A stretch of DNA of 64,000 nt from Mesorhizobium sp. B2-1-1 (GCF_006442975.2 NZ_CP083954.1:4223501-4287500), one strand, 5' to 3'. Positions 1 to 7,703 are shown, counted from the first letter of the stretch. Numbers and translations: made by a program. The notes: generated by a model from the letters alone, not told the origin.

Positions 1-294
1 GAATTCGTTGTCCTCCAGCATGCGAGCGACCGACTGGTAAATGTGGTGAACGGCAACCGCCGGATCGCTTTCCGCCGCCAGCTCGGCGCCAAGCCTCTCA
101 GTCACCTCGGCCACGCTGGCGCGCGTCACTTCGACGACCAGCTGATCCTTGCCACCGGGAAAGTGGAAATAGAGCGAGCCGCGCGGGGCGCCGCTGGCGC
201 TCAGTATGTCATTGAGCGAAGTGCCGTGATAGCCGCGCCGCCTGAGCAGCAATCCGGTCGTTTCGAGTATGCGGGCTCTCGTATCGTTCGCCAT
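1..294 (-). CDS. TetR family regulator, LmrA/QdoR (YxaF) type, partial
   Basis: The first 98 residues of a TetR-family repressor are read from an ATG at 294; the C-terminal ligand domain lies beyond the window edge. The N-terminal helix-turn-helix is complete (about residues 8-55) and contains SGAPRGSLYFHFPGGKDQL, the signature I associate with the LmrA/QdoR (YxaF) subgroup of Bacillus subtilis. It is divergent from a quinone oxidoreductase-OsmC-SnoaL operon, with a strong dyad between them, so it most likely represses that operon and itself. LmrA and QdoR respond to flavonoids; that this protein does so is inference only. Family assignment is firm, ligand unknown. Confidence 0.9.
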   Translation of the reverse strand, partial: MANDTRARILETTGLLLRRRGYHGTSLNDILSASGAPRGSLYFHFPGGKDQLVVEVTRASVAEVTERLGAELAAESDPAVAVHHIYQSVARMLEDNEF

Positions 295-346
295 GTCAAC
301 CTCTGTCAGGAGAGATCCTTATAAGCCTTGCCAGAAATATGACAAC

Positions 347-378
347 TGGTCTACATAATATGTAGATCAGTCTATATA
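347..378. promoter_or_regulatory. Candidate TetR operator
   Basis: The divergent intergenic region holds a perfect 7-1-7 dyad CTACATAATATGTAG (351-365), extended by near-matching flanks to 347-369. A third half site AGTCTATATA follows at 369-378, 21 bp from the equivalent half GGTCTACATA at 348-357. It sits immediately before the oxidoreductase start, as expected for a repressor site of the neighbouring TetR protein. Binding is inferred. Confidence 0.6.
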
Positions 379-391
379 ATCGAGAGCCGAA

Positions 392-1401
392 ATGCGCAGC
401 TATCGTCTTGAGGGTTGGGCGGAACCGAATGTCTGGTGATGCGGGAAGAGGTGCGACCGGAGCCAAGTCCCCAGGAGATCGTGGTGCGGGTGCGCGCCAC
501 CTCGCTCAACCGACGCGATACGATGATCCTCAATGGCACCTACCCCCTGACACCGCGCCGCGGGATCGTTCCGCTCAGCGACGGCGCCGGCGAGGTCGTC
601 GCCATCGGCGATGATGTCACACGCTTTGCCGTCGGCGACCGTGTCACCGGCAGCTATTTCGCCCGCTGGATCGATGGCCGCATCAATGCCGGACTGATCG
701 ACCAGCTCGGCTGCACGCTGGATGGCATGCTCGGCGAGTACGCCGTGCTTGACGAGCAATGGGCGGTGCGAGTTCCCGAGCATCTCGACTGGCGCGAGGC
801 GGCAACGCTGAGCTGCGCCGGCCTGACAGCCTGGAACGCACTGACCGGGGCGGAGATTCCCAAGCCCGGCCAATGGGTTCTAGTCATAGGCTCGGGCGGC
901 GTCTCGCTGTTCGCGTTGCAGTTCGCCAAGCTGCTCGGCTGCCGCGTCGTCGCCGTCACCTCTCGCGCCGAGAAGGTCGGCAAGCTGCGGGCGATGGGGG
1001 CCGACCTCGTCGTCTCCTCGACCGACATGCCGGAATGGGGGGCGATGGTGCGTGGCGAAACCGGCGGTATCGACCTTACCGTCGAAACCGGCGGCCCGCC
1101 GACCTTCGCGCAGTCGCTGATCGCCAGCGCGCTTTATGGGCGCATCGTGCTGCTCACCATTCAGGATGCGAAGGGCGCAACGGTGCAGATCCCCGGCGCC
1201 GTCTATCAGCGCAGCCTCGTCACAATCGGCCGTCTGTTCGTCGGCAGCCGCGCAAACCTCGAAACGATGCTCAACGCCGTCTCGGCGCACCGGTTGAGAC
1301 CGGTCATCGACAAGGTCTTCCCCTTCGCCGAGGCCCGCGACGCCTACCGCTATTTCCAGCAGGGCGACGTCTTCGGGAAGGTCGTCATCGACGGAGCCTG
1401 A
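392..1401 (+). CDS. Zinc-type alcohol dehydrogenase / quinone oxidoreductase, apparent frameshift near the start
   Basis: Medium-chain dehydrogenase/reductase, NADPH:quinone oxidoreductase branch: GroES-like N-terminal domain (residues 10-130), then a Rossmann domain with the glycine-rich turn VIGSGGVSLFALQ. About 335 residues, normal for the family. The natural start is ATG 392, giving MRSYRLEGW, but that frame stops at 437. The rest of the protein continues in another frame entered at about 418 (GGTECLVMREE). One extra G in the TTGGG run at 415-419 would join them into the usual MRSYRLEG-GG-L-REE opening. A TTG at 415 could start the second frame but has no spaced ribosome site. First gene of the operon behind the TetR operator. 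Probable role: reduction of quinones or enones. Confidence 0.8.
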
Positions 1402-1437
1402 TCTTTCATATCGATCGAACCAGAAGGGAGAACAGCA

Positions 1438-1884
1438 ATGACAATTCGTGAAGCTTCGGCCGAGTGGCAAGGCACGCTGAGGGAAGGTTCAGGCCGGCTG
1501 CGGCTCGGCAGCGGTGTGTTCGAAGGCGCCTATTCCTTTCCGTCGCGTTTCGAGAACGGCCCCGGCACCAACCCGGAAGAACTGATCGCGGCCGCGCATG
1601 CCGGCTGTTTCTCGATGGCGCTGACCTTCATCCTTGGCCAGGGAGGTCATGTTCCCCGGGACATCCGCACCATCGCCAGGGTGCACCTCGGAGCGACCGA
1701 GGCCGGGCCGACCATCACCCGCATCGACCTTGAAACGGCGGTGGAGGTCACGGGGCTCGCCGAAGACCAGTTCGAGCGCCTTGCCCAGTCCGCCAAGGCG
1801 AGCTGTCTCGTTTCGCGCGCGCTGGCCGGCGTGGCCCAGATCAACCTCAAGGCGACCCTCGTGGGTACCGCCGCGCAACAATGA
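1438..1884 (+). CDS. OsmC/Ohr family peroxidase
   Basis: 148 residues, full length for OsmC. The two redox cysteines are visible: Cys57 in [11 protein letters not shown] and Cys123 in [10 protein letters not shown], the arrangement used by OsmC/Ohr proteins to reduce organic hydroperoxides with dithiol help. The ATG at 1438 follows AGGGAGAACAGC, a good ribosome site. It is 36 nt behind the quinone oxidoreductase and 17 nt ahead of the SnoaL-like gene, so the three form one operon under the TetR operator. The set suggests detoxification of redox-active aromatic compounds or their peroxides; the substrate is not shown by the sequence. Confidence 0.9.
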   Translation: MTIREASAEWQGTLREGSGRLRLGSGVFEGAYSFPSRFENGPGTNPEELIAAAHAGCFSMALTFILGQGGHVPRDIRTIARVHLGATEAGPTITRIDLETAVEVTGLAEDQFERLAQSAKASCLVSRALAGVAQINLKATLVGTAAQQ

Positions 1885-1901
1885 ATCAGGAGAAGTACGA
1901 G

Positions 1902-2276
1902 ATGAGCAGCATCATGGACGGTCATCCAGAGTCGCGGCGGACAGCCGAGATCATGCGGCGCTTCAACGATGTGTTCCAGTTGCACGATCCGTCGGCGCTT
2001 GCCGAGTTGGTGGGCGAGGACTGCGTGATTGAAAACACCGTGCCGGCACCGGACGGTGCGCGCCATGCCGGCAAGGCGGCCTGCGTCGGGCTATGGACGG
2101 CGATCGCGACCCAGCCCGGCACGCGCTTCGACATCGAGGAGACCTTCGTCGCCGGCGAGCGGGCGACGATCCGCTGGCGCTACTGGATGGCGGACGGCAA
2201 TTCGCTGCGCGGCGTCAATCTGATGCGCGTCGAGGGCGGGCGGATCGTCGAGGCGATGGGCTACGTCAAGGGATAG
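1902..2276 (+). CDS. SnoaL-like / NTF2-fold protein
   Basis: A 124-residue protein of the NTF2 superfamily, SnoaL-like polyketide cyclase/limonene-epoxide hydrolase group. The pattern IMRRFNDVFQLHDPSALAELV, a Trp-rich middle strand (IRWRYWM) and the ending LMRVEGGRIVEAMGYVKG are typical. The start at 1902 is preferred over an in-frame ATG at 1881 because AGGAG at 1888-1892 lies 9 nt upstream of 1902. These folds serve as small-molecule isomerases, hydrolases or binding proteins; which one cannot be read here. Third gene of the TetR-controlled operon. Confidence 0.8.
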   Translation: MSSIMDGHPESRRTAEIMRRFNDVFQLHDPSALAELVGEDCVIENTVPAPDGARHAGKAACVGLWTAIATQPGTRFDIEETFVAGERATIRWRYWMADGNSLRGVNLMRVEGGRIVEAMGYVKG

Positions 2277-2382
2277 GCCGGCTTCACCATATGAGTTACA
2301 CCTAATACACATCGGTTTGTGCTAGGAATAGAGTCCGACCGCCATTCGACGATCGAGAAAGACCATAGGGAGGACTAATGTC

Positions 2383-2661
2383 ATGAACATCAGAACCGCC
2401 TGCTTTGGAGCACTCGCGTTGACCGTTCTCAGCGGCACGGCACTTGCCGGAGCGCTCGACTCGCCCAAGATGATGGAACCGTTCTTCACCGATGCGAGCA
2501 TGAAGACGATGAAATCCGACGCCGAGATGAAAGCCGCCTGGGCAAAAATGTCCAAGGACGACCAAGCCATGATGATGAAGGAATGTCAGGATGCGGCGAT
2601 GAGCAAGCCGTATGCCCCGTTCTGCGAAAAATTGAAGGCGCTCGGCGGCGCGAACAAATGA
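2383..2661 (+). CDS. Small exported protein of unknown function
   Basis: 92 residues with a clear Sec signal peptide (charged start, hydrophobic core, AxA-type cleavage after TALA at about residue 22). The mature part is about 70 residues, rich in Met and Lys (repeated MK-x3-M patterns), with two cysteines that could form one periplasmic disulfide. I do not recognise a family. It stands alone, convergent with the LysE gene, with a shared hairpin between them. The Met-rich character could mean metal binding, but no established motif supports that. Confidence 0.75.
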   Translation: MNIRTACFGALALTVLSGTALAGALDSPKMMEPFFTDASMKTMKSDAEMKAAWAKMSKDDQAMMMKECQDAAMSKPYAPFCEKLKALGGANK

Positions 2662-2691
2662 TTGCCGGCTAGTCCGGAGTTGAAGAACAAA

Positions 2692-2717
2692 AGAAGGCGG
2701 GCCAAGGCTCGCCTTCT
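2692..2717. terminator. Hairpin between convergent genes
   Basis: AGAAGGCG (2692-2699) pairs with CGCCTTCT (2710-2717), loop 10 nt. On the minus strand the stem is followed by a T-rich TTGTTCTTC, so it best suits termination of the LysE gene; it may work for both genes. Confidence 0.55.
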
Positions 2718-2761
2718 CATTGTTCGGCATCGATTTCGTGCCAAGGCGAGGCGAACGAATT

Positions 2762-3373
2762 CTACCTGTCCGCCAGCGCAAGCTTGGCGCCGAGCATGAC
2801 GAAAGCGCCGGCGAACGTGCGGCGCATCCAGGTCAGCACCCTCGGCCGCGACGCGACATGGCTGCGGATCGAGGCGGCGAAGATGCCATAGCCGACGAAG
2901 ATGACGAAGGTCAAAAGCATGAAGACGCTGCTCAGTTCCAGCATCTTCGACAGCGCGTGCGGCTCGGTCGTGCTGACGAACTGCGGCAGGAAGGCAAAGA
3001 AGAAGATCGACAGCTTCGGGTTGAGCACATTGACGAGGATGCCTCTCGCAATCACCTTGCCGGTGGAGCGCGGCGCGACATTGTCCTCGACGTTCAGACC
3101 ACCCCTCTCCTTCAGCGTGTTCCAGGCCATGTAAAGGAGGTAGGCGACGCCCAGATATTTCAGCGTCTCGAAGGCGACCGCGCTGGTGTGCAGGAGCGCG
3201 GCGAGGCCGGTGATGGCGGCAGCCATATGCGGGATGATGCCGAGCGTGCAGCCGAAAGCGGCGACGATTGAGGCGCGGGCGCCGCGGGAAAGCCCGGCGC
3301 TCAGCGTGTAGAGGACGCCGGTGCCGGGCGAAGCCACCACGATCAGCGACGTCAACAAGAATTCGATGCTCAC
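2762..3373 (-). CDS. LysE/RhtB family amino-acid exporter
   Basis: 203 residues starting at GTG 3373, which has GGAGGA 7 nt upstream; the frame is open further but without a ribosome site. Typical LysE/RhtB features: about six membrane segments, the early SPGTGVLYTLSAGLSRG loop (the family SPGP region), and NVLNPKLSIFFFAFLPQF in the middle. Members export amino acids or homoserine lactones from the cytoplasm. The substrate cannot be deduced. It is monocistronic. Confidence 0.9.
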   Translation of the reverse strand: MSIEFLLTSLIVVASPGTGVLYTLSAGLSRGARASIVAAFGCTLGIIPHMAAAITGLAALLHTSAVAFETLKYLGVAYLLYMAWNTLKERGGLNVEDNVAPRSTGKVIARGILVNVLNPKLSIFFFAFLPQFVSTTEPHALSKMLELSSVFMLLTFVIFVGYGIFAASIRSHVASRPRVLTWMRRTFAGAFVMLGAKLALADR

Positions 3374-3450
3374 GATTTGGTCCTCCGCTGTGCTGCCCGG
3401 CGGGCAGCGTAGCAGCGAAATCCCCGCGCACAAGCCGCGGCGCCGTCAGA

Positions 3451-3834
3451 TCAGAGGACAGGCAGCCCGTGCGCCCGACGCGCCATCAGGCAATCCTCGT
3501 CGCCGGGCATGCAGGCGCGGCAGACATCCGGGCGCAGCTCGTAGATGCCGCAAGCGGTTGCCTTGCCCACTTCGCCACAGAGGGCCGAACAGCGCGGGCC
3601 CTCGCAACGCATACCCGACAGATCGGTCGCGACATACTTGTCCGGGATACGGTCGAGGTGCGCGTCGTCCTCGGTGGAAAAGCGCGGCCACTCGGCCGAG
3701 TAGGAGCAACAGGCGCCGCAGCTCTGGCAATCAAATGCCGGGACGGTGCCTCGTTGCGACGATGAAAGGCTGGCTGCGGCCACCGGGTTGAACAGCCCCT
3801 GCGCAGCAGGATTGCGGTCGGCGTCTTGCGGCAA
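3451..3834 (-). CDS. YkgJ-type cysteine-cluster protein
   Basis: The N-terminal cluster CQSCGACC, then CEGPRCSALCGEV and CGIYELRPDVCRACMPGDEDC, match the YkgJ (CxxCxxxCC) zinc/iron-chelating domain family. Function is unknown; metal binding is expected from the ten or so cysteines. The start is uncertain: TTG 3834 lies right after the preceding gene (AAGAAGAAA upstream), GTG 3783 gives a shorter protein beginning VAAASLSSS. It ends a run of four closely packed minus-strand genes (from 4639) and may be translationally coupled to the 55-residue protein upstream. Confidence 0.75.
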   Translation of the reverse strand: MPQDADRNPAAQGLFNPVAAASLSSSQRGTVPAFDCQSCGACCSYSAEWPRFSTEDDAHLDRIPDKYVATDLSGMRCEGPRCSALCGEVGKATACGIYELRPDVCRACMPGDEDCLMARRAHGLPVL

Positions 3835-3838
3835 GGCG

Positions 3839-4006
3839 CTATTTCTTCTTGCCTGCCTTGCGCGACGGCGCCTCGGCCGGCGACTTGAATAGATCGGTCG
3901 CGGCCTCGGCAGCTGCATCGGCCTTCGGCGCGGCAGCCGGCTTGACCGGCTTTGCAGCGGCGGCGGGCGCCGGCGGTTGGTCCTTGGCGGAGAATTTTAT
4001 GGCCAT
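3839..4006 (-). CDS. Ala/Pro/Lys-rich small protein
   Basis: A 55-residue open frame from ATG 4006 to TAG 3839, beginning one base after the stop of the preceding gene. It starts MAIKFSAKDQPPAPAAAAK, is dominated by alanine, proline and lysine, and ends SRKAGKKK. The composition resembles histone-H1-like tails or disordered tethers. No domain is recognisable. Tight packing between two genes on the same strand is the main reason to believe it is translated. Confidence 0.6.
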   Translation of the reverse strand: MAIKFSAKDQPPAPAAAAKPVKPAAAPKADAAAEAATDLFKSPAEAPSRKAGKKK

Positions 4007-4007
4007 C

Positions 4008-4412
4008 TCAGTCCTCGTCGGCGAAGCGCGATGGTGCGCGCGGACTGCGCAAACGGCCGATCAGGGCCGAAACCGCCGTTATGTTCATTTCCTCAGGCGA
4101 CCAGTTCCTCGCCTCCGCGATGTGATGCGGCGCCAGTTCGCGATGCGTGCTGCCGCTGTAGGCGGCGTCCTGATGGGTCACCGGCTCGCGGGTCTTGGCG
4201 TCTTGGCGGACATATTCGATCAAATAGTTCGGGCACTCGGCGCGGCCCCGCACGCCGACGCGCACCTGTGCATCGCCATGGACGCGCTTGCAGCGTTCGA
4301 GTTTTTCCAGCACACGCCGGACATATTCGACTGGCTTGTCCAATGTTTCGACCATATCGGCGATGGTCGCATCAGCGGCGATTGGTGTCGCCGGCACACG
4401 CTTCGTCGCCAT
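4008..4412 (-). CDS. Conserved-looking protein of unknown function
   Basis: 134 residues. The middle part has alternating hydrophobic strands with several charged positions (AQVRVGVRGRAECPNYLIEYVRQD); the N-terminus reads like a helical pair (ADMVETLDKPVEYVRRVLEKLERCKRV); the C-terminus is Arg/Pro-rich. I do not recognise the family. ATG 4412 overlaps the stop of the upstream gene (ATGA), and its own stop is one base from the next start. Codon use matches its neighbours, so it is probably a native gene. Confidence 0.65.
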   Translation of the reverse strand: MATKRVPATPIAADATIADMVETLDKPVEYVRRVLEKLERCKRVHGDAQVRVGVRGRAECPNYLIEYVRQDAKTREPVTHQDAAYSGSTHRELAPHHIAEARNWSPEEMNITAVSALIGRLRSPRAPSRFADED

Positions 4413-4639
4413 CAGCGTCTTCCGGCCCGTTTCGGCAACGCCGCCTGTGCGGCCGCCGCAGCCATTTCATCTGCCTCTTTTTCCAGGCGCAGTTCGCGCA
4501 AACGCGCGGTCTTGGCTTCACGCGCCTGGGTGAGGGCATCGCGTTCGGAAATGATGCGGTTGAGCGACATCGACTGGGTTTGCGTCTTGCTGAACAAGGG
4601 CACTGCCTGATCAGCAGCTGTTTTCGAATTGGCGGTCAA
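4412..4639 (-). CDS. Small coiled-coil protein of unknown function
   Basis: Chosen start TTG 4639 has AGGAG 8 nt upstream (within a stretch reading ACAGGAGAAAGATT), giving 75 residues. A longer frame from ATG 4678 lacks such a site. Residues about 25-65 are a charged, heptad-like helix (ISERDALTQAREAKTARLRE and on), ending in PKRAGRR. First gene of a four-gene operon running to 3451. No family recognised; a short DNA- or RNA-binding or scaffolding helix is one possibility but not shown. Confidence 0.6.
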   Translation of the reverse strand: MTANSKTAADQAVPLFSKTQTQSMSLNRIISERDALTQAREAKTARLRELRLEKEADEMAAAAAQAALPKRAGRR

Positions 4640-4802
4640 AATCTTTCTCCTGTCAGGAGTCTCGTGCCGATAGGGCAAGACCGGTCTTCAGTCAGGACCC
4701 ACGCACAAAAGCATTGGGGCGGCGGATTCAACTTGCTGGAGCGTCCCTTAGCACGTTCAGGCCGACGCGCAGCGCATTTTCGGCGGCGAGACCCACAAAG
4801 TG

Positions 4803-4826
4803 AAAAAGGCCAGGCACCGCCTGACC
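4803..4826 (-). terminator. Rho-independent terminator
   Basis: On the minus strand GGTCAGGC pairs with GCCTGGCC (8 bp with one G-T), loop GGT, followed directly by TTTTT. It lies 148 nt behind the cold-shock gene stop, the only upstream minus-strand gene, so that mRNA may have a long 3' tail. Confidence 0.7.
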
Positions 4827-4973
4827 TTCCATGAGAGCGTCGCGCATCCAGTGGATGCACAGGACGCTCCGGCACGCAGCGTGCGAAAACTCAGGTTTCC
4901 GCCGCCATGCGCCCGAATTCGCCATTCACCAGTGCCAGTACATCCGTGGTCACCGGGAAGGCTGAATCCTTTT

Positions 4974-5183
4974 TCAGGCCGCCTTCAACTGGTCGGCCGA
5001 CATCTTGCCGGACTTGTTGTCGCGGACCATCTCGTAGCCGAGCTTCTGGCCCTCGACGATGTCACGCATGCCGGCGCGCTCTACGGCCGAGATGTGGACG
5101 AAAACGTCGGCAGAGCCGTCGTCAGGCTGAATAAAACCAAAACCTTTGGTGGCGTTGAACCATTTAACTGTGCCGGTGCTCAT
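4974..5183 (-). CDS. Cold-shock protein (CspA family)
   Basis: 69 residues forming one cold-shock domain: [20 protein letters not shown] carries RNP1 (KGFGFI) and [10 protein letters not shown] carries RNP2. Full length for rhizobial Csp proteins, which bind single-stranded nucleic acid and melt RNA structure. ATG 5183 follows a purine-rich GGAAAGGGTTCGTC. The upstream region to 5340 is unusually AT-rich for this genome and free of genes, consistent with the long structured leader many csp mRNAs have; no thermosensor structure is claimed. Confidence 0.95.
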   Translation of the reverse strand: MSTGTVKWFNATKGFGFIQPDDGSADVFVHISAVERAGMRDIVEGQKLGYEMVRDNKSGKMSADQLKAA

Positions 5184-5512
5184 GACGAACCCTTTCCATG
5201 GCAAATACTCGTTCGCCGTCATGCGGATGCACAACGTCGTTTGTCTCGATTTTTGATGTGGGAAGTTCGTCAAAGGCGCGCCGCAAAGCGCGGATAACAA
5301 AAGTCAGTCAACAAATATCGACAAAGGTCTTGTAAGCTATTTAAACGGCCATGTCAATTCTTGGCTCACCCGCCGCGACGGTTCACGCCAATCGGGCACT
5401 GAACAAAGCGGCCCTAAAAAAATCTGGACGCGCCGGGAGCCATTTCGGTCGAAGCACGTTTCATGGTTGTCGTCAGCAATTCACGAGAGCAATCGAAGGA
5501 AAAGCGAACGGC
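5184..5512. other. Gene-free stretch upstream of csp
   Basis: This interval holds the presumed csp promoter and leader (AT-rich to about 5345) and then about 170 nt of unassigned sequence ending at a hairpin terminator. I found no convincing reading frame on either strand. A plus-strand transcript ending at the terminator is possible but unsupported. Confidence 0.5.
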
Positions 5513-5558
5513 AAAGACGCCCCCCGCACGATAAAAGGTGCGAGGGGCGTTTTCTTTC
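5513..5558. terminator. Strong bidirectional-looking terminator
   Basis: ACGCCCCCCGCAC (5517-5529) pairs with GTGCGAGGGGCGT (5538-5550), 13 positions with one mismatch, loop 8 nt. On the plus strand it is followed by TTTCTTT; on the minus strand by CTTTGCC. It suits the end of the phosphoesterase gene (minus), but the better U-tract is on the plus strand, where no gene is known. Confidence 0.7.
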
Positions 5559-5674
5559 GGCCCCTACATCGCGGCGGTCATCATCGGCGGCATCTCGTAG
5601 CGGAGGCCGAGGCCCGAGCGCACTGCCAGGTCGACGTCAGTCAGCGTCCGGGACGAAAAGGCCGCTGCGGGCTT

Positions 5675-6808
5675 TCATGTCTGGAACGGTTTGCTGAAGG
5701 CGTTGGTGAATGTGACCCCGCCGTGATCGTCGCTGGCTTCGCCCAGCACGACATCCATGCCATCATTGGTGACCCGCGCCAGTGCGAACCCGCCCATATA
5801 GGCCGCCTTTGGCTTGAAGAGATCAAGGCCGTCGCGCTGATAGATCATCGGCACCTCGTGCTGATGGCCATGGAAGATGGCAATCACGTTGTAGCCTTTC
5901 AGGGCCGCAAGCAGTGCCTGACGGTCCGCATCGCTCCACCAATGCGGCGGCCCCTTGCCGTCGTCGTCGAACGCCTTTTTGGCGGGATCCCATCGCTCAG
6001 TCGAAAAATTATCCCAGCCATAATGCTGAAACAGGATGACCGGGCGGCCGTCCGCCGCATAGGTCGCCAGATCCTGCTTCAGCCAGGGCAGGCTGCTGTC
6101 CGCGCCATGGCCGGTGTCGCCAGCGAAACGGTGGGTCTGGACGAGATGCAGCCCGCCCCAGTCCCACGCATAGCAGTCGGTCTCGACATCGTAGTCGGTG
6201 GCTGGAACCGGTGGCTTGAAGAACACGCCGGCACGGTGATTGACTTCGACATAGTCGCGCATTTCGCGCCGGTACCAGTCAACGTGATGCCGCGGGCCGT
6301 TTTGGTCGAGGTCATGATTGCCGAGCCCGACATAGACTGGAACATGCACGCGGTCAGGCCCCATGCCTTGCTGGTAACGCTGGCTGAATTGCAGCAATTG
6401 CGTGCCTTCACTCGGCTGGGTGATCTGACCACCGCCATCGTCGGTCATGTCGCCGCCGATGACGAGGCCGAGCGGCGTGCCGATTCGGCTGCCGGCGGAG
6501 CGTAGGCCCGTCGGGACGCCGCCGATCTCGACGGGCCATGTCTTGTCGCCAATGCCGTTCAGAGCCGCCACATTGCGCAGCAAGGCAGCGTCGGTCTTGC
6601 CTTCCTGCTGGCAATTGGGACTCAAGCCGCTGGCCATGCGGCAGGCATGGACATCGGCGATGAACAGGAAGGTGGCGTCGACAGGCTGAATGCGCTGCCC
6701 GGTCTGGCCGAGCGCCGGGCGTGGAAGCGCAAGGGCCGTGGCAAGACCGGCGGCCCGCGCCAGAAAACGGCGTCGTGATACCGATTTTGGTGAGAAGCGC
6801 TTCATCAT
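5675..6808 (-). CDS. Tat-exported metallophosphoesterase
   Basis: 377 residues. The N-terminus has a twin-arginine signal, SRRRFLARAAG followed by a hydrophobic stretch and a cleavage site near ALG, so the folded enzyme is exported with its metals. Calcineurin-like motifs appear in order: FIADVHA (D-x-H), GGDMTDDGG, GLGNHDLD, FQHYGWDN and FHGHQHEVP, giving the usual two-metal centre. About 377 residues is normal for secreted members. Substrate could be a phosphate mono- or diester; not determinable. It is isolated: its downstream end is the hairpin at 5513-5558 and upstream is a TetR gene on the same strand 110 nt away. Confidence 0.88.
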   Translation of the reverse strand: MMKRFSPKSVSRRRFLARAAGLATALALPRPALGQTGQRIQPVDATFLFIADVHACRMASGLSPNCQQEGKTDAALLRNVAALNGIGDKTWPVEIGGVPTGLRSAGSRIGTPLGLVIGGDMTDDGGGQITQPSEGTQLLQFSQRYQQGMGPDRVHVPVYVGLGNHDLDQNGPRHHVDWYRREMRDYVEVNHRAGVFFKPPVPATDYDVETDCYAWDWGGLHLVQTHRFAGDTGHGADSSLPWLKQDLATYAADGRPVILFQHYGWDNFSTERWDPAKKAFDDDGKGPPHWWSDADRQALLAALKGYNVIAIFHGHQHEVPMIYQRDGLDLFKPKAAYMGGFALARVTNDGMDVVLGEASDDHGGVTFTNAFSKPFQT

Positions 6809-6918
6809 GGGTTGAAGTTCAGCACGGACACCGGTCAGCAGTAAAGTTCAGCGCCCGGTCCACGGCTGCCCTCCCCCAGAACGGAACTGAGTTGTAGGGA
6901 TCGTTCCCGTTCTCGGCA

Positions 6919-7584
6919 TCAAAGGTTTCCCGGTGGCAGCAATATCCTGCGACGCCGCCTCGTTGCGGCCATGGGCGAAGCTTGGGCGACACTCTGCTCC
7001 AGCCCCGCCAGGCAATCGCGCAACATGCCGGCATCCTGCGCCGTCTTGGCCATCGACATCGCGCCGGAATAGGCCGCGACGGCCAGGGCGGCGAAACGCT
7101 GCGGGTCGGTGTCCTGCTCCCTGCCCGCCTGCTGATCAGCCCGGACCTTGTCGGCGATCGCCTGGCGCCAGCCGGCAAAAATGCCGGCAAGGGCGGCGCG
7201 CAATTCGGCATCGGCGAGCGACAGTTCATGTGCAAGGTTGTTGAGGGGACAGCCGCGCACGAAGCCTTGTTGCTCAAGTTCCGCCGCCACGGCTTCGAAG
7301 GCTGCACGCACGCCTTCGCGCGCCGAAGCGGCCGCCCGCAAAGGCGCCATCCATGTTTCTTCGACCGCCGCGGCCACACGCTCTTCGATCACCGCCAGCG
7401 CCAACGCTTTCTTGGTCCGGAAATGATGATGCAACGCGCCGCCGCTGACACCCGCCGCCGCCATCAGATCGCCGAGGCTGGACGCGTGATAGCCGCGTAC
7501 CTGAAAGGACTCCTGCGCGGCATCGAGCACTCTGTTGCGCATGCCTTCGGGATCATTGGCGCGCTTCTGGGCATGCCCTGTCAT
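6919..7584 (-). CDS. TetR/AcrR family repressor
   Basis: 221 residues; the helix-turn-helix is at about residues 17-62 (VLDAAQESFQVRGYHASSLG, GVSGGALHHHFRTKKALALAV). The C-terminal part is the helical ligand domain and contains a single Cys in the GFVRGCPLNNLAHEL segment common to the AcrR/YcdC-like subgroup. It is divergent from a NIPSNAP gene, and the shared 119-bp region has a perfectly symmetric doubled operator, so it very probably controls that gene and itself. The tail is Arg-rich (RRRRR), unusual but not unknown. Confidence 0.92.
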   Translation of the reverse strand: MTGHAQKRANDPEGMRNRVLDAAQESFQVRGYHASSLGDLMAAAGVSGGALHHHFRTKKALALAVIEERVAAAVEETWMAPLRAAASAREGVRAAFEAVAAELEQQGFVRGCPLNNLAHELSLADAELRAALAGIFAGWRQAIADKVRADQQAGREQDTDPQRFAALAVAAYSGAMSMAKTAQDAGMLRDCLAGLEQSVAQASPMAATRRRRRILLPPGNL

Positions 7585-7640
7585 CGGGAATCTCCACCGT
7601 GCCCCTCCAGGAGGGAAGAAAAAGAAGCTAGCAGATTGAC

Positions 7641-7690
7641 AAAACAGGACAACCGGTCTGTTTTATAAAACAGGATGATCACCCTGTTTT
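7641..7690. promoter_or_regulatory. Doubled TetR operator
   Basis: Two identical sites AAAACAG-N10-CTGTTTT occupy 7641-7664 and 7667-7690, two bases apart, so the whole 50 bp is symmetric about 7665.5. The inner halves form CTGTTTTATAAAACAG at 7658-7673. This pattern fits two repressor dimers binding side by side. The second site lies 13 nt before the NIPSNAP start codon, where it would block transcription or initiation. Confidence 0.75.
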
Positions 7691-7703
7691 TGGAGACGAG
7701 CTT

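Noticed and set aside
4728..4925. Minus-strand 65-codon frame with a hydrophobic middle between csp and the unknown-protein operon
   Set aside because: A strong Rho-independent terminator (4803-4826) lies inside it and no ribosome site precedes it; the hydrophobic run is partly the terminator sequence.
5351..6505. Long plus-strand frame over the phosphoesterase gene
   Set aside because: It is antisense to a gene with complete catalytic motifs and a Tat signal; its composition is that of a reverse-strand shadow.
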